Positions 19,917-30,510 of a stretch of DNA of 60,267 nucleotides are shown here, piece by piece. Under the pieces are notes generated by a model that worked only from the letters and a program-made list of their open reading frames with translations, did not search any database and was not told where the DNA came from. Made by a program: the position numbers and the translations under genes. Within the stretch, counting starts at the first letter, position 1, and every line of letters starts with the position of its first letter. The DNA is from Vibrio viridaestus. Lineage in GTDB: Bacteria; Pseudomonadota; Gammaproteobacteria; Enterobacterales; Vibrionaceae. Location of the stretch: positions 217,370-277,636 of the forward strand of contig NZ_RJVQ01000006.1 in assembly GCF_003856525.1 (NCBI RefSeq). Reading direction: 5' to 3'.

Positions 19917-20390
19917 ATGTCAAAACGTCAAAGTCAATACGAAAAATTAGTATCGGAAGTGATAGAAGCGTTGAAACAAGGTCCTAAAGAGATCGAACGC
20001 ATTCTTGATACGTCAGAGAAAGTAGCAGAAGCAGCTTCCGATATGACCAAAGATGAGTTAGCACTGATGTCCGCCTATATCCGGTCAGACTTAAAAGAGT
20101 TTTCCGATAGCTTTGAAGAAGGGAAAAATGGACCCTTCTACTTGATGATTGAAAACTCTTTGTGGGAAGGACTAACTTCGATTTCGGATACGACTCAACT
20201 AGAGTGGAATGAGGTTTTCAGTGAACTCGAACAACGTGGAGAGTACAAAGTCGGTGACCTGATTAGTCTCGGTACTCTGATATGTGAGAAATGTGGTCAC
20301 AAAGAAGAATACAATCACCCTTCAGAGGTGATTGCATGTACCCAATGCGGCCACGACACATTCAGCCGCATCGGTGTTAAAAAACGATAG
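19917..20390 (+). CDS. ybeL: zinc-ribbon-containing protein, YbeL/DUF1451 family
   Basis: This 157-residue cytosolic protein has a long, acidic, helical N-terminal part (about 1-115). A C-terminal zinc ribbon has CEKCGHKEEYNHPSEVIACTQCGHDTF with four cysteines in two CxxC pairs near 125-146. The family is conserved next to leuS, and its function is unknown. The stop codon lies inside the stem of the terminator shared with lnt. Confidence 0.93.
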   Translation: MSKRQSQYEKLVSEVIEALKQGPKEIERILDTSEKVAEAASDMTKDELALMSAYIRSDLKEFSDSFEEGKNGPFYLMIENSLWEGLTSISDTTQLEWNEVFSELEQRGEYKVGDLISLGTLICEKCGHKEEYNHPSEVIACTQCGHDTFSRIGVKKR

Positions 20391-20420
20391 GGTGAGTCGT
20401 GAGTAACACGCTATCGTTTA
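20382..20420. terminator. bidirectional terminator containing both stop codons
   Basis: AAACGATAG (20382-20390) pairs with CTATCGTTT (20411-20419). The stem continues through GGTG/CACG with one mismatch to about 13 bp. The left arm contains the ybeL TAG and the right arm overlaps the lnt TAA at 20418-20420. Termination of the two convergent genes is therefore encoded within the last codons. Confidence 0.7.
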
Positions 20421-21929
20421 CTTAGTGGCTCTACGATGAATCAGAAGAGCCACTATCAGCAGTAACCCAGCCCATAAATAAAGTGGTATCGAGCCGAACA
20501 TCCTGTACGGAGTGCTTCCTGTCGATGAGGTTACTGTTGCCTTTAAAACCGCGGTCTCAAACTGAGGTAGTTGTTTGATAACGTACCCTTTGTCATCGGT
20601 AATTGCTGTGACGCCATTATTGGTGACTCGAATTAGAGGCTTGCCTAATTCTAACGCTCTCATACGTGCAATTTCCATATGCTGAAGTGGGCCATTCGAG
20701 TGACCAAACCATGCATCGTTGGAAAGGGTGAGTATAAAATCTGTTTGGTCAGTAGTATTGGCTCTAACTTGCTCACCAAAAGCGATCTCGTAGCACAGTG
20801 CTGATACAAAGCGACGACCATTGACGTTTAGGTTCGTTTGAATATAAGCGCCTTCCGAAAATGCGGACATCGGTAAATTGAACAGTGGTGCGATTGGTCT
20901 TAACCATTTCTCGAACGGAACAAACTCACCGAAAGGTAGAAGGTGATGTTTATGATAGCGATGATTGATATCGAGCCGGTAAGGATGCTCAGCGCCCTCT
21001 CCGAGAGTCAACACACTATTATAAAGTGCATTGCTGTCCGTCCGGTTCAATATACCAGTTATAAAGCCCGTGTTGCTCTCTCTTGCTGAAGAATCTAGAT
21101 CAGACAAGAAACTAGGAATTTGATATTCGAAAGCTGGAATAGCCGCTTCAGGCCAAATAATGATGTCGGCGTCCCAGTTTTTCTGAGTCAGTTCGGCGTA
21201 TTTGATGATAGTAGGCCAACGCTCACTTGGCTTCCATTTGATCGCCTGGTCAATGTTACCTTGAATAAGAGCAAAGGTTGTTTTTTCTGAGTTTGGTTTT
21301 ACCCAATCAACCTTTTGCAACAAATCCCCACCGCTCCAAAGTACCAGCGGAAGCGCAATCCAAACAAGTTTTCGGCTTAATATTGCGTATGCAAGCGCAC
21401 CGGAAACTAGCGCTATAATATAGCTGATTAACTCAACCCCGCCGATAGGGGCGAAGGAAGAGAAAGAAGAGTCAATTTGGCTGTATCCGACCCACAGCCA
21501 AGGAAAACCAGTAAATACCCATCCCCTAAGCCATTCATTTATCAGCCATAAAGCGGGGCCGGCAACAATGAGTTTTACGAATAGGCTCTTATTGAAAAAT
21601 CGGTTTATTGTCCAACCAAATAAAGCAGGGTAGAGAGCTAGGTACGCGGAAAGTATTAACATCAACGAGAAGCTGATGAATTTAGGAACCCCACCGAAAG
21701 TGTCGATACTGACATGCACCCACGAGATGCCAACGCCGAAGTAAGCTAAAGCCCATAGAAAGCTGAGTTTGAATGATGACTTAGCTGGGCGGTTGTGAAT
21801 TAGTAACAAAAGTCCGGCCAAAGAAATGAAGATCACTGGCCAGTAGGAATAGGGCGCAAAAGAGAGCGGGGCACTCGCACCTAAAAGAACGGCCAGTATA
21901 GGCCGTTGATATCGTGTTATTTTCTGCAT
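20418..21929 (-). CDS. lnt: apolipoprotein N-acyltransferase
   Basis: Lnt performs the last step of lipoprotein maturation, N-acylating the +1 cysteine at the periplasmic face of the inner membrane. The 503-residue protein has several N-terminal membrane segments, a periplasmic nitrilase-like domain, and a final membrane segment. The catalytic triad is visible as E261 (IIWPEAAIPAFE), K327 (YHKHHLLPFGE) and C379 (SALCYEIAFGE). It follows corC by 38 bp. Confidence 0.97.
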   Translation of the reverse strand: MQKITRYQRPILAVLLGASAPLSFAPYSYWPVIFISLAGLLLLIHNRPAKSSFKLSFLWALAYFGVGISWVHVSIDTFGGVPKFISFSLMLILSAYLALYPALFGWTINRFFNKSLFVKLIVAGPALWLINEWLRGWVFTGFPWLWVGYSQIDSSFSSFAPIGGVELISYIIALVSGALAYAILSRKLVWIALPLVLWSGGDLLQKVDWVKPNSEKTTFALIQGNIDQAIKWKPSERWPTIIKYAELTQKNWDADIIIWPEAAIPAFEYQIPSFLSDLDSSARESNTGFITGILNRTDSNALYNSVLTLGEGAEHPYRLDINHRYHKHHLLPFGEFVPFEKWLRPIAPLFNLPMSAFSEGAYIQTNLNVNGRRFVSALCYEIAFGEQVRANTTDQTDFILTLSNDAWFGHSNGPLQHMEIARMRALELGKPLIRVTNNGVTAITDDKGYVIKQLPQFETAVLKATVTSSTGSTPYRMFGSIPLYLWAGLLLIVALLIHRRATK

Positions 21930-21967
21930 AAAAGACTGAGCTAGTACTGGGAATGAGCCAAACTATA

Positions 21968-22843
21968 TCAGTCGGGTGACACTTCTGTCACACTTTCTGT
22001 GTCAGGAATTGTCACCTGCAATTGAATAATTCTGCGGTTGTCTGCACTAGACACTTTGAACTGATATTCACCGATGTGGACCACTTCACCACGACTTGGC
22101 AAATGGCCAAATGCTGTCATAACAATGCCACCAATGGTATCCACTTCTTCATCGGAGAATTCAGTGTGGAATACTTCGTTGAAGTGCTCGATCTCGGTGA
22201 GAGCATTAACGGAGAAGGTATGTTTACTGAGCTGACGAATCTCTTTTGCTTCCTCATCGTCAGTTTCATCTTCGATGTCACCTACGATTTCTTCGAGAAT
22301 GTCTTCAATTGTCACCAAGCCAGATACACCGCCAAACTCATCGACAACAATGGCCATGTGGTAGCGTTCTTCGCGGAACTCTTTGAGTAAACGATCTACA
22401 CGCTTACTTTCCGGGACTACCACGGCTGGACGAATGACTTCTTCGATGTTAAATGGGGTAGATTCTGAACCAAGATACTTGAGTAGATCTTTTGCTAGTA
22501 GAATACCTTCTACGTGGTCTTTATCTTCACTAATGATTGGATAGCGGGAGTGTTGGGCATCGGTAATTAACGCAATTAAGGAATCCAGACTGTCGTTTCT
22601 ATCGATAGTGACCATTTGTGAGCGCGGTATCATAATGTCCCGAACTCTCATATCAGCGATTTGCATGACGCCTTCAAGCATACCTCTGGTATCGTGGTCT
22701 ATTAAGTCGTTCACTTCGGAATCGCGAATAACTTCTACAAGTTCTTGTCTATCTTTAGGGTCACCTTGGAACAGTTGACCAATACGTTCAAAAAACGTCT
22801 TTCGACTCGGACCATCCGAATTTTGCGAATTATCTTCGTTCAT
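21968..22843 (-). CDS. corC: CorC/YbeX CBS-pair protein
   Basis: This 291-residue cytosolic protein has two CBS domains (about 68-190; [14 protein letters not shown] and [16 protein letters not shown]) and a C-terminal CorC/HlyC transporter-associated domain (about 205-285). It is associated with magnesium/cobalt efflux and, in vibrios and E. coli, with the nearby ybeY/lnt functions. I place the start at ATG 22843 because [10 protein letters not shown] aligns with the E. coli beginning; the frame can be read back to a TTG at 22870 without support. Confidence 0.93.
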   Translation of the reverse strand: MNEDNSQNSDGPSRKTFFERIGQLFQGDPKDRQELVEVIRDSEVNDLIDHDTRGMLEGVMQIADMRVRDIMIPRSQMVTIDRNDSLDSLIALITDAQHSRYPIISEDKDHVEGILLAKDLLKYLGSESTPFNIEEVIRPAVVVPESKRVDRLLKEFREERYHMAIVVDEFGGVSGLVTIEDILEEIVGDIEDETDDEEAKEIRQLSKHTFSVNALTEIEHFNEVFHTEFSDEEVDTIGGIVMTAFGHLPSRGEVVHIGEYQFKVSSADNRRIIQLQVTIPDTESVTEVSPD

Positions 22844-22932
22844 TTTTACTCTATGAAATAGCGCTATCAAAAGTGTGATAGCTCACATCGTAAATCGGAT
22901 AACCGCTTGACCGTTGCGGTTTCTTCGACGAT

Positions 22933-23397
22933 TTACAGTTTCTCTATTAAATATGGGTCTTCAAACCCCATTTTCAATAAAATTTCTGCTTCGAGAGACT
23001 CCATTTCTTCAGCTTCATCGTCTTCGATATGATCATAACCTAGCAGATGAAGACTACCATGTACAACCATATGAGCCCAATGTGCCATCAACGTCGTATT
23101 TTGTTCCAGAGCTTCTTTCTCTACAACTTGTCGACAAATGATGAGATCTCCCAATAAGTTGAGTTCAACACCAGGAGGGGCCTCAAAAGGGAAAGATAAC
23201 ACATTTGTTGACTTATCTTTGCCTCGATATTGATAATTTAGCTGATGACTTTCTTCTTCATCAACGATACGAATGGTAACTTCTGCTTCTTCTTGGAATG
23301 GTTTTATCGCCGAAGAAAGCCACAATTCAAATGATTCAAAGGAAGGCAAGCCTTCCTCTGATCGTGATGCGATTTGTAAATCCAAATCTATACTCAT
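22933..23397 (-). CDS. ybeY: endoribonuclease / rRNA maturation factor YbeY
   Basis: YbeY is a metal-dependent RNase needed for 16S rRNA 3'-end maturation and ribosome quality control. The 154-residue product carries the zinc motif H113-GSL-H117-LLGYD-H123. Its start overlaps the end of phoH by 4 bp, so the two are coupled, as in most gammaproteobacteria. Confidence 0.97.
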   Translation of the reverse strand: MSIDLDLQIASRSEEGLPSFESFELWLSSAIKPFQEEAEVTIRIVDEEESHQLNYQYRGKDKSTNVLSFPFEAPPGVELNLLGDLIICRQVVEKEALEQNTTLMAHWAHMVVHGSLHLLGYDHIEDDEAEEMESLEAEILLKMGFEDPYLIEKL

Positions 23398-24500
23398 GAT
23401 TCGCTGGACTCTTTTTCTGAACTTGCGTTAGCAAGCTCGGTTTTCTGAACATCCATTACTTTAGCTTCGCGTTCTTCTCTGCGGCGCTGCTCATAAGCTT
23501 TACGCTCTTTTTGATCCTGGAGCTCCCACTTTTCATATGCCGTAATAATACGAGCAACAACAGGGTGACGGACCACGTCGTCAGCCTGGAAAAAGTTAAA
23601 GCTGATTTCCTCAACATCACTTAAGACCTCAATGGCATGGCGCAAGCCTGATTTCGCACCACGAGGCAAGTCTATCTGAGTGACATCTCCGGTAATTACC
23701 GCACGGGAGTTAAAGCCAATACGGGTTAGGAACATTTTCATCTGCTCGACAGTCGTGTTCTGACTTTCGTCTAAGATGATAAAGGCATCATTTAACGTAC
23801 GACCACGCATGTAGGCCAGAGGTGCCACTTCGATTACATTACGTTCAATGAGTTTTTCAACACGCTCAAACCCGAGCATTTCAAATAATGCATCGTACAA
23901 AGGACGGAGGTAAGGGTCGACTTTCTGGCTCAAATCACCAGGTAAGAAACCTAACTTTTCACCTGCTTCAACCGCTGGACGAGTCAACAAGATACGACGA
24001 ATTTCCTGACGCTCTAATGCATCAACCGCGGCGGCTACTGCCAGATACGTTTTACCTGTACCAGCAGGGCCGATACCAAACGTAATATCATGTGTCACCA
24101 TGTGCATCAGGTATTGAGCCTGATTGGGTGTCCGCGGTTTTATAATGCCTTTCTTCGTTTTCACGAAGACTTCTTTACCGTGGGTAATGGTTGATTCAGT
24201 ACTTTGTTCCAGAACACCACTTTCTTTAATGGCAAGATGGATTTGTTCTGGTTCGATATCAGGGATATTGCCACGAACGGGTGCTGTATCCACGTAAAGT
24301 GTCTTGAGGATATCAATTGCAGCGCTCGCTGTATGAGGTTTACCCAAAACAGTAAAAAAGTCGCTACGGTGATTGATCTCTACACCAAGGCGGCGTTCTA
24401 GTTGCTTAATGTTGTCATCGAAAGGACCGCACAGACTAGACAGACGGCGGTTGTCGGATGGTTCTAAAGTAACTTCTAGAGTAACGATTTTATTGCTCAA
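23394..24500 (-). CDS. ybeZ: PhoH-like ATPase YbeZ
   Basis: This 368-residue P-loop ATPase partners with YbeY. It has an N-terminal KH-like region, Walker A GPAGTGKT near 142-149, Walker [10 protein letters not shown] near 242-250, and a basic/acidic C-terminal tail. The start is a TTG at 24500 preceded by GAGAGG about 6 nt upstream; no ATG near the expected N terminus fits, so this looks like a genuine rare start. It lies 70 bp after miaB. Confidence 0.95.
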   Translation of the reverse strand: MSNKIVTLEVTLEPSDNRRLSSLCGPFDDNIKQLERRLGVEINHRSDFFTVLGKPHTASAAIDILKTLYVDTAPVRGNIPDIEPEQIHLAIKESGVLEQSTESTITHGKEVFVKTKKGIIKPRTPNQAQYLMHMVTHDITFGIGPAGTGKTYLAVAAAVDALERQEIRRILLTRPAVEAGEKLGFLPGDLSQKVDPYLRPLYDALFEMLGFERVEKLIERNVIEVAPLAYMRGRTLNDAFIILDESQNTTVEQMKMFLTRIGFNSRAVITGDVTQIDLPRGAKSGLRHAIEVLSDVEEISFNFFQADDVVRHPVVARIITAYEKWELQDQKERKAYEQRRREEREAKVMDVQKTELANASSEKESSES

Positions 24501-24570
24501 ATTAGCCTCTCTGTTTTGTCATTATGGAAACCCGATTACGACCGGGTCTCCAATGACAATGTATCGCAGA

Positions 24571-25995
24571 TTAAGGAGTAAAGGTAGCTACTCCTAGTTC
24601 ATCTTCACGTTTTGTTTTCTGCATCATTTCAGCAGGACTTACGACAACACGAAGATTCATGTCTTTTTCTGTTCGGATTAATTCACCGCGTAGTGAGTTC
24701 GGGAATACATCGACAATGTTAACATCAACGAATTGGCCGATAAGCTCTGGTGAACCTTCAAAGTTTACAACCCGGTTGTTCTCAGTTCGTCCACGTAACT
24801 CCATCACATTTTTCTTCGACGGGCCTTCAACCAGAATACGTTGAGTCGTACCCATCATAAGGCGTGAGTAGCGCATCGCTTGAGAATTAATGGTTTGTTG
24901 TAACTCGTATAAACGCTCTTTTTTCACTTGCTCAGATAAATCACACGGATAGTCAGCAGCAGGCGTTCCCGGACGCGGTGAAAAGATAAAGCTAAAGCTC
25001 ATATCAAAATCAACGTCGCGAATTAGTTTCATCGTATCTTGGAAGTCTTTGTCAGTTTCTCCAGGAAAGCCGACGATAAAGTCAGAGCTGATTTGAATAT
25101 CTGGTCTTGCTTTGCGTAGTTTACGAATAATGGACTTATATTCGATAGCCGTATGAGGGCGTTTCATCATCGTAAGAATACGGTCTGAACCACTTTGAAC
25201 CGGTAAATGAAGGAAGCTTACGAGTTCTGGAGTGTCTTCGTAGACTTCAATGATATCATCAGTAAATTCTAGTGGGTGACTGGTTGTAAAACGAATACGG
25301 TCGATACCATCGATTGATGCTACTAGACGTAATAACTCAGCGAACGAACAGATGTTGCCGTCAAACGTTGGGCCTCTGTAGGCATTAACGTTTTGACCCA
25401 GTAGGTTAACTTCACGAACGCCTTGCTCTGCAAGCTGCGCGATTTCGTAAAGCACGTCATCCATTGGACGACTGACTTCTTCACCACGGGTATATGGAAC
25501 AACACAGTAAGTACAGTATTTAGAACAACCTTCCATAATGGAAACGAATGCAGTTGCTCCTTCCGCTTTTGGCTCGGGAAGACTGTCAAACTTTTCAATT
25601 TCTGGGAAAGAAATATCCATCACAGGACTTTCATTAACCTGAGACTGTTTAATCATTTCTGGAAGACGGTGCAATGTCTGTGGACCAAAGATAACGTCGA
25701 CAAAAGGTGCACGTTCTCTAATGTGATCGCCTTCTTGTGTCGCTACACAACCACCGACACCGATAACAACGCCTTCCTTCTTATCTTTTAAGGTCTTCCA
25801 ACGCCCGAGCTGATGGAAAACTTTCTCTTGCGCTTTTTCTCGGATCGAACAGGTGTTGAGTAGTAGGACATCTGCTTCCTCTGGCTCTTCGGTCAGTTCA
25901 TAGCCTCCTGCTGCGTTGAGTAGGTCGGCCATTTTAGATGAATCATATTCATTCATCTGGCAGCCCCAGGTTTTAATTAGCAGTTTCTTACTCAT
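24571..25995 (-). CDS. miaB: tRNA-2-methylthio-N6-dimethylallyladenosine synthase
   Basis: MiaB adds the 2-methylthio group to i6A37 of tRNAs reading UNN codons. The 474-residue protein shows the auxiliary cluster cysteines C12, C49 and C83 and the radical-SAM C157-C161-C164 (CSKYCTYC). A C-terminal TRAM domain spans about residues 378-441. It is the promoter-proximal gene of the miaB-ybeZ-ybeY-corC-lnt block and diverges from ubiF. Confidence 0.98.
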   Translation of the reverse strand: MSKKLLIKTWGCQMNEYDSSKMADLLNAAGGYELTEEPEEADVLLLNTCSIREKAQEKVFHQLGRWKTLKDKKEGVVIGVGGCVATQEGDHIRERAPFVDVIFGPQTLHRLPEMIKQSQVNESPVMDISFPEIEKFDSLPEPKAEGATAFVSIMEGCSKYCTYCVVPYTRGEEVSRPMDDVLYEIAQLAEQGVREVNLLGQNVNAYRGPTFDGNICSFAELLRLVASIDGIDRIRFTTSHPLEFTDDIIEVYEDTPELVSFLHLPVQSGSDRILTMMKRPHTAIEYKSIIRKLRKARPDIQISSDFIVGFPGETDKDFQDTMKLIRDVDFDMSFSFIFSPRPGTPAADYPCDLSEQVKKERLYELQQTINSQAMRYSRLMMGTTQRILVEGPSKKNVMELRGRTENNRVVNFEGSPELIGQFVDVNIVDVFPNSLRGELIRTEKDMNLRVVVSPAEMMQKTKREDELGVATFTP

Positions 25996-26132
25996 CTCAC
26001 TTTCGCTCGTTCAATTATTTTCAAGTTAAAGAGCCTTTGCTCATAGTATATACGTTACACCGACATTTCGGTAAGCGGCGTATTGTACTGCTTTAAAAGT
26101 CGGCTGACTAGTCGATCACTTAAATCTATTCC

Positions 26133-26240
26133 GGGTTAAATTAATTTTGTTCTAACCCTTGATTTATTTAGGGTTAAAGAGAAAACATAGTCGCAATTAT
26201 TATCTGATAAAGTACAATTTACTCTTAACAGAGATAACCC
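26133..26240. repeat. alternating GGGTTA / TAACCC half-sites between miaB and ubiF
   Basis: Four copies alternate in orientation in the divergent promoter region: GGGTTA at 26133 and 26171, TAACCC at 26153 and 26235. The two inner copies form a TAACCCT / AGGGTTA stem with a 10-nt loop. The last copy sits about 20 nt before the ubiF start. It could be an operator array or a leader hairpin; no known regulator is recognised. Confidence 0.45.
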
Positions 26241-26258
26241 TTTGAGCAGTGGTCATAA

Positions 26259-27422
26259 ATGAAAGAACATCAGATTGTCATCGTGGGCGGAGGTATGGTT
26301 GGTGCGGCAACGGCGCTTGGGTTTGCCCAGCAAGGGCTAGACGTCGCGATAGTTGAAAATAAAATACCGCTACCATATGAACCAGAGCAAAAAGTGGATT
26401 TACGAATCTCTGCAATATCTATGGCGACAGTCAACCTATTGCAAGATCTGGGTATATGGTCCACGCTTGAGTCGATGCGGCTTTGTCCGTATCGACGCTT
26501 AGAAACTTGGGAACATCCAGAGTGTCGTACACGATTTCATTCTGATGATATTGGTGAAGAACAACTCGGCTACATGGTTGAAAATCGCATACTTCAATTG
26601 GCGCTTTGGGAGCATATGCAGAAGCTGCCATCACTTTCTTTATACTGTCCGGACAGTTTGCAAGATATTATCGATGATAGACAAAGTGATGCGGTGATAG
26701 TCTCGTTAGATTCAGGTGAAAAAATTCGTACTCAATGGGTTATCGGGGCCGATGGGGCAAATTCTAAAGTACGACAGTTATCTGGTATCGGTGTTACGGC
26801 TTGGGATTATCGTCAACATTGCATGCTAATTAACATTGAGACTGAAAGTGATCAGCAAGACATCACCTGGCAACAATTTTTCCCATCTGGCCCTCGCTCG
26901 TTTCTTCCTTTCGTTGGTCATCAGGGGTCGCTAGTTTGGTACGATTCTCCAAATAGAATTAAGCAGCTGATGGCGATGAATAATTTGCAGTTGAAGCGAG
27001 AAATAGAATCGTCATTTCCTGATGAACTTGGGGCTTTTACAGTATTAGATAAAGGGTCCTTTCCTCTGACACGGAGACATGCGCAGACCTACTACAAAGG
27101 AAGAGTGATTATTATCGGAGATGCCGCACATACTATAAATCCACTCGCAGGGCAGGGAGTGAACCTTGGCTTTAAGGATGTGTCTGTGCTACTTGAAGAG
27201 TTTAGAAAAGCTGGCGATGTTTCTGAAAGCGTGGCTCGTCAGTATTACCGACGTAGAGTCGTGGATAACCTTGCGATGCAAAGTGGTATGGATTTCTTTT
27301 ATAAGACGTTTAGTAACAATTTACCACCGCTGAAGTTTGCAAGAAATGCGTTGCTTAAACTGGCTGAGTTGTCTGGTCCGGTAAAAAAAGAAGTACTTAA
27401 ATACGCGATTGGACTGAAGTGA
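26259..27422 (+). CDS. ubiF: 2-octaprenyl-3-methyl-6-methoxy-1,4-benzoquinol hydroxylase
   Basis: UbiF is an FAD monooxygenase of ubiquinone biosynthesis that hydroxylates C6 of the ring. The 387-residue protein has the FAD-binding GGGMVGAATALG near residues 10-21, the IGADGANSKVRQ motif near 161-172, and GDAAHTINPLAGQGVNLGF near 286-304. These three are the standard UbiF/UbiH/VisC signatures. Position next to miaB matches the E. coli ubiF location and favours UbiF over UbiH or UbiI. It ends at a strong terminator. Confidence 0.93.
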   Translation: MKEHQIVIVGGGMVGAATALGFAQQGLDVAIVENKIPLPYEPEQKVDLRISAISMATVNLLQDLGIWSTLESMRLCPYRRLETWEHPECRTRFHSDDIGEEQLGYMVENRILQLALWEHMQKLPSLSLYCPDSLQDIIDDRQSDAVIVSLDSGEKIRTQWVIGADGANSKVRQLSGIGVTAWDYRQHCMLINIETESDQQDITWQQFFPSGPRSFLPFVGHQGSLVWYDSPNRIKQLMAMNNLQLKREIESSFPDELGAFTVLDKGSFPLTRRHAQTYYKGRVIIIGDAAHTINPLAGQGVNLGFKDVSVLLEEFRKAGDVSESVARQYYRRRVVDNLAMQSGMDFFYKTFSNNLPPLKFARNALLKLAELSGPVKKEVLKYAIGLK

Positions 27423-27444
27423 GTTGTTATTTCGTTTAGTCATT

Positions 27445-27471
27445 AAAAAAGGCGCTATACGCGCCTTTTTT
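27445..27471. terminator. bidirectional terminator of ubiF and crr
   Basis: An 11-bp stem AAAAAAGGCGC / GCGCCTTTTTT with a TATAC loop has T tracts in both directions and lies between convergent genes. Confidence 0.93.
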
Positions 27472-27494
27472 AATTGGGTAAGCAAGTAAGTCGA

Positions 27495-28004
27495 TTACTT
27501 AGTTACACGCAGAACTGGAGTTTCGCCAACAACAACTTGACCAGAAAGTTTATTCAACTCTTTGATTTCGTCCATGTTAGAGATAACAACTGGAGTCAAT
27601 GTTGATTTTGCTTTTTCTTGTAGAAGTGCAAGATCGAATTCGATGATTGTATCACCAGCTTTAACAGTTTGACCTTCTTCAGCAATACGTTTGAAACCTT
27701 CGCCTTTAAGTTCAACAGTGTCGATACCGAAGTGAACGAATAGTTCAACGCCGTCTTCAGATTCGATAGAGAAAGCGTGGTTAGTTTCAAAGATCTTACC
27801 GATAGTTCCGTTAACAGGAGCCACCATCTTATCACCAGATGGTTTTACAGCAATGCCGTCACCAACGATTTTCTCAGCGAAAACAACGTCTGGCACGTCT
27901 TCAATATTCACAATTTCACCTGAAAGAGGTGCGATGATTTCAATTGCACCTGCTTCAGTACTCTCGTCTGAAACTAGCTTTTTAAGTTTGTCGAACAGCC
28001 CCAT
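27495..28004 (-). CDS. crr: PTS glucose-specific EIIA component
   Basis: EIIA-Glc receives phosphate from HPr and passes it to EIIBC-Glc; its phosphorylation state controls adenylate cyclase and inducer exclusion. The 169-residue protein has the paired active-site histidines H76 and phosphorylated H91 ([11 protein letters not shown]). It is the last gene of ptsH-ptsI-crr. A 12-bp hairpin without a T run lies between ptsI and crr and may stabilise crr mRNA or mark processing. Confidence 0.98.
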   Translation of the reverse strand: MGLFDKLKKLVSDESTEAGAIEIIAPLSGEIVNIEDVPDVVFAEKIVGDGIAVKPSGDKMVAPVNGTIGKIFETNHAFSIESEDGVELFVHFGIDTVELKGEGFKRIAEEGQTVKAGDTIIEFDLALLQEKAKSTLTPVVISNMDEIKELNKLSGQVVVGETPVLRVTK

Positions 28005-28061
28005 TAGTTCATGCTCCTAAAAGTTAGAATAATTGTGTGGTTATAGTATACCAGTCATATG

Positions 28062-28092
28062 CAATAGACGAGTAGTTTTCTCGTCTATTGCC
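28062..28092 (-). promoter_or_regulatory. intergenic hairpin between ptsI and crr
   Basis: A perfect 12-bp stem GCAATAGACGAG / CTCGTCTATTGC with a 7-nt loop lies 15 nt past the ptsI stop. It has no U tract on the minus strand, so it looks like an mRNA-processing or stabilising element, or a weak attenuator, more than a full terminator. Confidence 0.6.
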
Positions 28093-28106
28093 TTGCTGAA
28101 TATATC

Positions 28107-29831
28107 TTATTGTGATTTTTCAGCGATAAATTTGTCAACACACTCTTGGATTTCGTCCGCAGTTGGCAGAGACAGGGCGTGTTCCGCCATTGCCTTCACT
28201 TCTGCGAAGTTAGAGTTGCGGATAATTTTCTTAACTTTAGGGATAGAAATACCGCTCATTGAAAACTCATCAAGACCCATACCTAATAGAAGCAGAGTTG
28301 CTCGATCGTCACCAGCAAGTTCACCACACATACCAGTCCATTTACCTTCAGCGTGAGAAGCATCAATAACCTGTTTGATTACTGACAGAACAGCTGGAGA
28401 GAGAGGGTTGTAAAGGTGTGAAATCATTTCGTTACCACGGTCAACCGCCAGAGTATACTGAGTCAGGTCGTTTGTACCGATAGAGAAGAAGGCCACTTCT
28501 TTTGCTAGGTGATGAGCAATCGCAGCGGCTGCAGGAGTTTCCACCATAACGCCAATTTCGATGTTTTCATCAAATGCAAGGCCTTCAGAACGAAGTTCTT
28601 CTTTGTATTGCTCAATTGCCGCTTTAAGTTCACGAATCTCTTCTACAGAGATAATCATTGGGAACATAATGCGTAGTGTACCGTGAGCAGATGCACGTAG
28701 GATACCACGTAACTGGTCACGTAAAATTTCACGACGATCTAAGCTGATACGCACTGCGCGCCAGCCAAGGAATGGGTTCATTTCTTTAGGCAGGTCCATG
28801 TATGGTAGGTCTTTGTCACCACCGATATCCATGGTACGGATAATAACTGCCTGATCACCCATTGCTTCTGCAACTTCTTTATAGGCTTCGTACTGCTCTT
28901 GCTCTGTAGGAAGAGAGCTACGATCCATAAATAGGAATTCAGTACGGTACAGGCCAACACCTTCACCACCGTTACGGATCACACCATCACAGTCTTTAAC
29001 GGTACCAATGTTACCGCAAAGTTCTACTGTGTGACCGTCGGTTGTTTCTGCATGAAGGTCTTTTAATTTAGCTAGTTCCGCTTTTTCTTCCAGAACATCA
29101 TTGCGTACTTTTTCTGCTTCCGCTAATTCTGCTTCTGAAGGATTTATAATAATTTTGTTGTTGATCGCATCAACAATCAGGGTGTCGCCATTCTTAACTT
29201 GCTTAGTGATATCGTTGGTACCAACAATAGCAGGAAGTTCTAGTGAGCGAGCCATGATAGAAGTGTGAGACGTTCTACCACCGATATCTGTTACAAAACC
29301 AAGCACGAAATCAAGGTTGATTTGCGCCGTTTCTGATGGTGTTAAATCATAAGCAACGAGAATAACTTCTTCGTTGATAGAGCTTAAGTTAACAACATTG
29401 ATGCCTAGTGCATTCTTAACAAAACGAGAACCGATATCACGGATATCAGTTGCACGCTCTTTAAGGTACTCGTCGTCTAAAGATTCTAGTGCTGCTGCTT
29501 GCTCTTCAATCACAGTATGAATTGCGTTATCAGCAAACAATTTGTCGTCTTTGATCAGAGTAATAATTTCTTCTTCTAGCTCTTCATCTTCAAGAAGCAT
29601 GATGTGGCCTTCGAAGATTGCTTCTTTCTCTTCACCGAAAGTTTCTAAAGCTTTCTGCTTAATTACTTCCAGCTGATCTTTAGATTTGTTACGCGCGTTG
29701 TAAAAACGCTCAACTTCAGTTTCAATCTGACTTTCAGAAATAGAGCCTGTGTTTAATACAATTTCATCTTCTTGAAGTAGTAGTGCTTTACCAATCGCAA
29801 TACCTGGAGATGCTAGGATGCCTGAAATCAT
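28107..29831 (-). CDS. ptsI: phosphoenolpyruvate-protein phosphotransferase (PTS Enzyme I)
   Basis: Enzyme I autophosphorylates from PEP and phosphorylates HPr. The 574-residue length and active-site H189 in [13 protein letters not shown] match E. coli. The C-terminal PEP-binding barrel has [21 protein letters not shown]-like [10 protein letters not shown] and MCGELAGD, with catalytic Cys near residue 502. It is separated from ptsH by 142 bp, which is longer than usual and could hold a secondary promoter. Confidence 0.98.
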   Translation of the reverse strand: MISGILASPGIAIGKALLLQEDEIVLNTGSISESQIETEVERFYNARNKSKDQLEVIKQKALETFGEEKEAIFEGHIMLLEDEELEEEIITLIKDDKLFADNAIHTVIEEQAAALESLDDEYLKERATDIRDIGSRFVKNALGINVVNLSSINEEVILVAYDLTPSETAQINLDFVLGFVTDIGGRTSHTSIMARSLELPAIVGTNDITKQVKNGDTLIVDAINNKIIINPSEAELAEAEKVRNDVLEEKAELAKLKDLHAETTDGHTVELCGNIGTVKDCDGVIRNGGEGVGLYRTEFLFMDRSSLPTEQEQYEAYKEVAEAMGDQAVIIRTMDIGGDKDLPYMDLPKEMNPFLGWRAVRISLDRREILRDQLRGILRASAHGTLRIMFPMIISVEEIRELKAAIEQYKEELRSEGLAFDENIEIGVMVETPAAAAIAHHLAKEVAFFSIGTNDLTQYTLAVDRGNEMISHLYNPLSPAVLSVIKQVIDASHAEGKWTGMCGELAGDDRATLLLLGMGLDEFSMSGISIPKVKKIIRNSNFAEVKAMAEHALSLPTADEIQECVDKFIAEKSQ

Positions 29832-29973
29832 AGCTTTACCTTAAAATGGTCAACTTTAAATCGTTTTATAAAAAAATAAGTACCAAATTTATCATTCGGC
29901 AAAAATGAAAAATGTCATTTATACACAAGGCCATGTAGCAGAGCTATATGGCCTTGTAAGTATAGGACATGAA

Positions 29974-30231
29974 TTACTCTAAGTGGTCCATAAGGGCAAC
30001 TAGGTGATCAACTGCTTGTTGAGCCTGTGCACCTTCTGCAGAGATAGTCACAACTGTGCCTTTAACAAGACCTAGAGTTTGTAGTTTAAACAAACTCTTT
30101 GCACTTGCGCTTTTGCCGTTAGAAGTAACAGTGATTTCTGCATCGAAACCTTTTGCTTCTTTAACGAACTGAGCCGCTGGACGAGTGTGAAGACCGTTTT
30201 CTGCAGTGATTTCTACTTGCTTCTCGTACAT
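29974..30231 (-). CDS. ptsH: phosphocarrier protein HPr
   Basis: HPr relays phosphate from Enzyme I to the sugar-specific EIIA proteins. The 85-residue protein has the phosphorylated H15 in [12 protein letters not shown] and S46 in the regulatory-loop segment SAKSLF. It heads ptsH-ptsI-crr. The region 30232-30457 upstream is AT-rich and presumably carries its promoters, but I could not pick a clear CRP site. Confidence 0.98.
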   Translation of the reverse strand: MYEKQVEITAENGLHTRPAAQFVKEAKGFDAEITVTSNGKSASAKSLFKLQTLGLVKGTVVTISAEGAQAQQAVDHLVALMDHLE

Positions 30232-30457
30232 TTTATATACCCCAATATAATTTATTTTTGTTTATTTTAAGTTCGCTAGACTAACCGATTAGTGGGTAAG
30301 TTGCTGTTTGTCAAACCTACTTGTCGTATCCGTGAACCTTTAACTCTTCCGCCAGTCATCATTTTCGTGACTGTGTCCGGATATTGAATATTGAATCTTT
30401 ATTTTGAAGCTTAAAATAAAGTATGACGATATTACCAAAGGTGTGCCAAGGATCAAC

Positions 30458-30485
30458 AAAAAAGCCCCTGAAAGGGGCTTTTTTT
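30458..30485 (-). terminator. terminator of cysK
   Basis: AAAAAAGCCCCT / AGGGGCTTTTTT with a GAA loop. It starts 25 nt past the cysK stop and separates cysK from ptsH. Confidence 0.93.
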
Positions 30486-30510
30486 CGTGGAAATTTGATT
30501 TGACCACATA

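Noticed and set aside
22873-22888. TGTGATAGCTCACA as a CRP site near corC
   Set aside because: The TGTGA and TCACA half-sites are separated by 4 bp, not the 6 bp required for CRP, so it is only a chance palindrome or another factor's site.
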